Of a stretch of DNA of 64,000 nt, positions 60,113-64,000 are shown piece by piece (positions within the stretch are counted from its first letter, which is position 1; each line of letters begins with the position of its first letter). A program made the translations under genes and the position numbers. This DNA comes from Calendula officinalis (lineage: Eukaryota; Streptophyta; Magnoliopsida; Asterales; Asteraceae). The notes beneath the pieces were generated by a model. It searched no databases. It saw only the letters and a list, made by a program, of their open reading frames with translations, and was not told the origin of the DNA. The stretch is from positions 26,477,873 through 26,541,872 of the forward strand of contig OY970820.1 of assembly GCA_963853835.1 (NCBI GenBank), in the 5' to 3' direction.

Positions 60113-60135
60113 CTGCACAAGAGAGTAAAGGATTA
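60113..60135 (-). promoter_or_regulatory. Splice-acceptor-like site at the gag/pol junction
   Basis: Gag ends WVPKLN-stop; the TAA sits in ACTAATC, a branch-point-like word. It is followed by a pyrimidine-rich stretch and TGCAG, with AG exactly 20 nt after the stop. Pol opens in phase 0 at 60112. The arrangement is the same as in Copia-1. Confidence 0.55.
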
Positions 60136-62708
60136 GTTAAGTTTGGGAACCCAAGCTTTATATGTCTTGGGTTCATCCTTTGAGAAATAAGCTTTGGGAG
60201 AGTTAACTTTAAACACTTTTGGTACCCATACTTGTTTAGTACTGGTGTGTTGTTTTACTACTGCCCTTTTGGAGTTATTACTGGTGTGAGAATTTCCTAC
60301 TGCTCTTGGTTTATACCCATGATTTTTAGCTTTTGAATACTTTACTACTGATGGACCAGTAGTATTTGGGTACTTACCATGTTTAGAATGACCAGTAGTA
60401 TTTTTAGAGTTAACACCAGTAGTATTTTTGAAAGTTGTTTTGGGAGCAGTAGTATTTTTGAAATTAGGGTTTTTACCAGTAGTATTCTTGTACTGATACC
60501 ATACAGCATTATAATTAGGGTTAACGCCAGTAGTAAAGTTGTTAAAGTTTCTACTGGTGTTGGAAAATTTAAAATATTGTTTATTTTGAGTGGATTTTCC
60601 ATTGTTCTTGAAGTAATTGCTGTTCTTTGGGCTTCCAACTCTTCTGTTTTGCACAAATCTTGGTGCACTTCTTCCAAATTTTGGAGTTTCAGCAATTGGA
60701 GTTTTGATTTTATTTACTACTGAAGGACCAGTAGTATCTTTTAACTTTTGAGTTTTTGCATTTTCTTTAAAAAATTTAAATTCTTTTAACTCTTTGCAGT
60801 TTATTGGATTGAAGTGACAATCCTTTGCTAAATGGTTCATTTTATTGCATATAACACATCTTAATTTCTTATTTTTAGCACCTTCAGGTATTCTTTGATC
60901 TAAGAGTTGTTTTTTGTTTCTTTCATTCCCCCTTGTTAAAATTTTTGGTACATTTTCTGCATTATATTTGGGAGATTCATTTGGACTTTGAGCTGTGTGA
61001 AAACTTGTATCAATTGATTTTGGTGATTCAGTTTGAGATATTGTAAATTCAATTGATTGCTCATCATCAGAAGAATCATTTGATTCAGATGTTTCAGTAT
61101 TAGATTCAGTTTGATTGTCAATTTTTAATTCATTAATGATTCTTTCTGAACTGTTTTTCAGTGGAGGAATGAATTTATGTGGAGGTGGTACAGCATGATA
61201 TCCCACCCCATGAACAACCTTTTCTGTAGTTTGATTATTAGTTAATTCATCAAGAATTTTAGTGCTTCTTTCAAACTTTTAATTGTTGATTTATTTTGTT
61301 CAATTTCAAGCTGACATTCTTCTAATTTACTTGTTAGTTCTTTATTTTTTGTTTCATAAAATTCTTTCTCATCCACGGCTTGAAGCAATTCTTCCTTGAT
61401 CCGTTGATCAATCATCTTGTACACCTTTATTTGATGTTCTTGATCAGCAATCACACTATCAAACTCATGATTTCTTCTGACTGCTTTTGCTAAATCTTCA
61501 TTTAATTTAGTGTTTTCTTTTTCTAAGGTTTTAACAATTTTAGCACATTCAGAAGTACAAGGTTTAGGTTTTACCTCAGTTTTGTTGTCAGTAAAGGCCA
61601 TGAGAGCTTGATTTTGAGCATGCTCTTCTGCTTGGAAGCTCCAGTCATAACCTTGTCCTTGTTGTGAAACAAGAGCAGTTGATTTTGATCTTTTGTCTGG
61701 CTGAGGACATTCTTTTGCAAAGTGACCAAGGTTGTTGCAGTTGTAACATTTGACTTTAGTCTTGTCAAATCCTACTTTGTCACCTTTGTTGAAGTTGAGG
61801 CTTGTCCTACCAGTTCTTTTTAAGAATCTTTTTGTCCTTAGACTCAGCATAGCCATCTGCCATTTAAGATCCATCTCCTCAAGATCATCTGGATTCAATT
61901 GTTCCAAGTCATCACTAATCAATGCAGTATGCACATGACTAGTGAAGAAGGATTCTCTTGCAGCATCTTCAGAATCTGCAGCCTTTCCTATAGAGGTTTC
62001 CTGACCTTGACCTGTACTAGAGACAAATGCAGCATTATTAGAAGAAATAGAAGGGTTCTTTTGGTTTACCTCAGTTTCAAATACTCTGAGATCATTGTAG
62101 AGTTCATCCAACTCTTTTTCTTCTAAAGCATCTCTTTGTCTATATACCACAGTATACATGGCCCATTCTTCACTAAGAGATCTTAGGAACTTCATGTTGA
62201 CATCTTCTTGATCCATCTTAACCCCAACCTGGTTAAGTTCACCAATTAGCTTGTTGAATCTGTCAAACACTTGAGTGAGTGTTTCATTGGGTTTTCCTTT
62301 GAAATTTTCAAAGTCTTGTTTGAGAACAGACTTCATGTTCCTTTTGGTGCTCTTAGTCCCAACAAATCTCTTCTCCAGTGCTTCCCAAAGCACCTTTGCA
62401 TCATCATACTCAACAAAGAGATGTTGATAGTCATTAGGAATGGCCAGTAGGAGAGTGCTTAGAGTTTTGAGTTCGATTCCCTTGTCCTTCTTTTCCTTCT
62501 CACACTTAAGTTTGTCTGCCTCAGTTGCAGAGCTGCTTGCTTGACCAGGACCAGTTTTGTTTCCTTCAAGGACAACTTCCCACATAGAATAATCTGTAAT
62601 AAGCATGTATTGCTTAATACGATTCTTCCACATCCCAAAGTTATTGGGAGTGAGAATGGGGATTTTGTTGGCCTGAGTGCTTTCATTGTTATCCGACATG
62701 ATTAACAA
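60133..62708 (-). pseudogene. Copia-2 gag, one frameshift
   Basis: The start MLIMSDNNESTQANK is at 62708. It has PNNFGMWKNRIKQYM, the gag core to about residue 215, a first CCHC knuckle CYNCNNLGHFAKEC (about residues 320-333) and a coiled coil. Near 61257-61262 one base is missing in an A-run, giving an early stop at 61242. The other frame continues through GYHAVPPPHKF to a second knuckle CVICNKMNHLAKDC and a basic tail full of NTTG units made of the TACTACTG word, ending WVPKLN at 60133. Two knuckles and the WVPK ending match Copia-1 gag. The break could be a true mutation or an assembly error, since the LTRs are identical. Confidence 0.88.
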
Positions 62709-62773
62709 TGTGTGTGTTTTAAAGATTAAAACTTTTTGTTGTTCTTAACAAATAGTAGATCTAGAACCAATAC

Positions 62774-62785
62774 GCTCTGATACCA
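62774..62785 (-). other. Copia-2 primer binding site
   Basis: On the minus strand TGGTATCAGAGC lies two bases after the 5' LTR, a perfect initiator-Met tRNA match. Confidence 0.93.
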
Positions 62786-62787
62786 CT

Positions 62788-63403
62788 TGTCAGGATCGAT
62801 TAACTATAAACAAGTTAATAAACACCTTAGATCTAATTGAATATAGAAGTTGCAGCGGATCAACACTATATCAATGTAATTAAGAACAATGAACTGTAAA
62901 TAACATGCAAAGTATTACGAACACAGTTTCACAAAAAGCTTCAATGTATATTATCAAGTTAACAATACACACGTACGTTTACAATTCGTAAGGAACTATT
63001 TATATTAGTCCTTGAAGCTAAACTATTTACCCTAGTTATTCTAGGATTTGATTTACATCGAATAATAAAAATATACATTGATTTACATTCTATAACTATC
63101 TCTACGAAGATCTCGGACTTGATATTCTTCAAAAACGCGTATCAGTAGTAAAACTCATCACCAGTAGTAAATATATAACATCAGTAGTAAACTTGGTGAT
63201 CAGTAGTAAGTCCAGAAACCATCGTCAGTAGTAACTACTAAGATCAGTAGTATCTTCAATCTTTGCATGATCAGTAGTAACTAAGTTATAGTATACACCA
63301 GTATCAACTTCATCAGTAGTAATATGTTCTGCCCCATCAGTACTAAGTATGTCAGTACTAACTGCAGCATCAGTAATAAGTTGATCTGTGTTTTGCTCCA
63401 ACA
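62788..63403 (-). repeat. Copia-2 5' LTR with promoter
   Basis: 616 bp, TGTTGG...CTGACA on the minus strand. The TATA-like TATAAATAG is at 63004-62996 (minus). The eight CAGTAGTA words (63140-63330) lie upstream of it in U3. A short open frame at 63225-63410 over these words is a shadow. Confidence 0.95.
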
Positions 63404-63408
63404 GAGAC

Positions 63409-64000
63409 AACTTAACCTGTCATAAATAAGACAATTAGCTCAATTACTTTAATATGAATAGAAAACACAACTTATTATGGGTAATAAGAGTCAAGTTGGA
63501 CCTCAACATTAGCAGACCTTATGCCCGAACCTTGGATTAGTGTCATGGAACCGAAAAAACCTGATGTTTATAAAAAAATATTAAATAAATAAAATAGACA
63601 TTAGATTTTTCATTGGGTAAATTTAGTCCAAAATAGATCTTGAAATTTTTTGGTCTTTTAATGGCATTTTCTTTTGTATGTTTCTAGATTCTATTGTTAT
63701 TTTCTATACATCATTTACGTAATAATACATTAATATTTAAGATTGTCATCCGGTTTGCTATTAAATTTTTATCCGCTTTTTAAAATAATAATTAAAGGAT
63801 TATTGTTTTGATAATTGAGGTTATATATCTTCCATCTACTTTCTTTAATTCATATAAAATGAAAAACCATTCAATTCAAGTCCATATGATTTTTATTTTT
63901 AATTTATTTTTTAATAATAGTCTACTATGAAATTATGAATGATGATTCTTTTATTAGATAACATTAAATTCTCCCTATAATATATTCTCCATACCAGATC
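63409..64000. other. AT-rich flank, no gene seen
   Basis: Continues the intergenic DNA interrupted by Copia-2 (left side at 51977). No feature supported. Confidence 0.6.

Larger units (their letters stand above)
51978..63403 (-). mobile_element. Copia-2: young LTR retrotransposon with extra 3' ORF
   Basis: An 11.4 kb element with a perfect GAGAC duplication (51973-51977, 63404-63408) and two 616-bp LTRs that look identical by eye, so it inserted recently. Reading on the minus strand: LTR, PBS, gag, protease-integrase-RT-RNase H, leader with internal TATA, extra ORF, PPT, LTR. The layout equals Copia-1, but sequences are far diverged. The word CAGTAGTA (either strand) occurs about 52 times. 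Pol is fully open; gag and the extra ORF each have one 1-nt frameshift. Confidence 0.96.

Noticed and set aside
60118..60150. Programmed -1 frameshift between gag and pol
   Set aside because: No canonical X-XXY-YYZ heptamer before the stop in either Copia element; the splice-acceptor-like layout explains the junction better.

Overview
This is a plant nuclear window, almost certainly from a eudicot. The evidence is plant-type LTR retrotransposons (two Copia, one Gypsy chromovirus-like), PIF/Harbinger, Stowaway and Helitron DNA elements, a LINE, and one host gene with plant introns. The host gene is a strigolactone/karrikin-signalling repressor of the SMXL6/7/8 (D53-like) clade at 21153-25187 on the minus strand. 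The style of the repeats suggests Asteraceae, but that is only an impression.

Layout. 1-4662: LINE 3' end, then two PIF/Harbinger elements; the first is split by a solo Copia LTR. 5040-20488: a Helitron carrying a 12.4 kb Copia element (Copia-1, 6487-18852, target duplication GTATT) with three coding blocks: gag, pol and a long extra 3' ORF. 20495-20757: a Stowaway MITE. 21153-25187: the SMXL gene in three exons. 25416-29616: starting 229 bp upstream of its ATG, a Stowaway holding a PIF/Harbinger, which holds a Gypsy solo LTR. 29617-31966: AT-rich intergenic DNA. 31977-46040: a 5'-truncated LINE carrying a solo LTR and a full Gypsy element (34941-44773), whose 3' LTR carries another solo LTR. 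46329-49895: two different TIR elements separated and flanked by long TA microsatellites. 51978-63403: a very young Copia element (Copia-2, minus strand), whose 616-bp LTRs look identical by eye.

Most notable. The two Copia elements share an unusual architecture. Each has an extra long ORF after RNase H, preceded by what looks like its own TATA promoter. Each also carries its own short DNA word repeated through LTR, leader and coding sequence: CAGCTG about 42 times in Copia-1, and CAGTAGTA or its complement about 52 times in Copia-2. In Copia-2 the word is read in several frames and on both strands, so the constraint appears to act on DNA rather than protein. In Copia-2 it forms arrays just upstream of both the LTR TATA and the internal TATA. 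The two extra proteins look distantly homologous. A testable hypothesis is a self-recognition system, in which each extra protein binds its own element's word, analogous to VANC proteins of Arabidopsis VANDAL transposons. Both elements also share a gag stop codon followed exactly 20 nt later by a splice-acceptor-like AG, with pol in the -1 frame.

All coordinates, counts and identities were read by eye; no alignments or searches were run.
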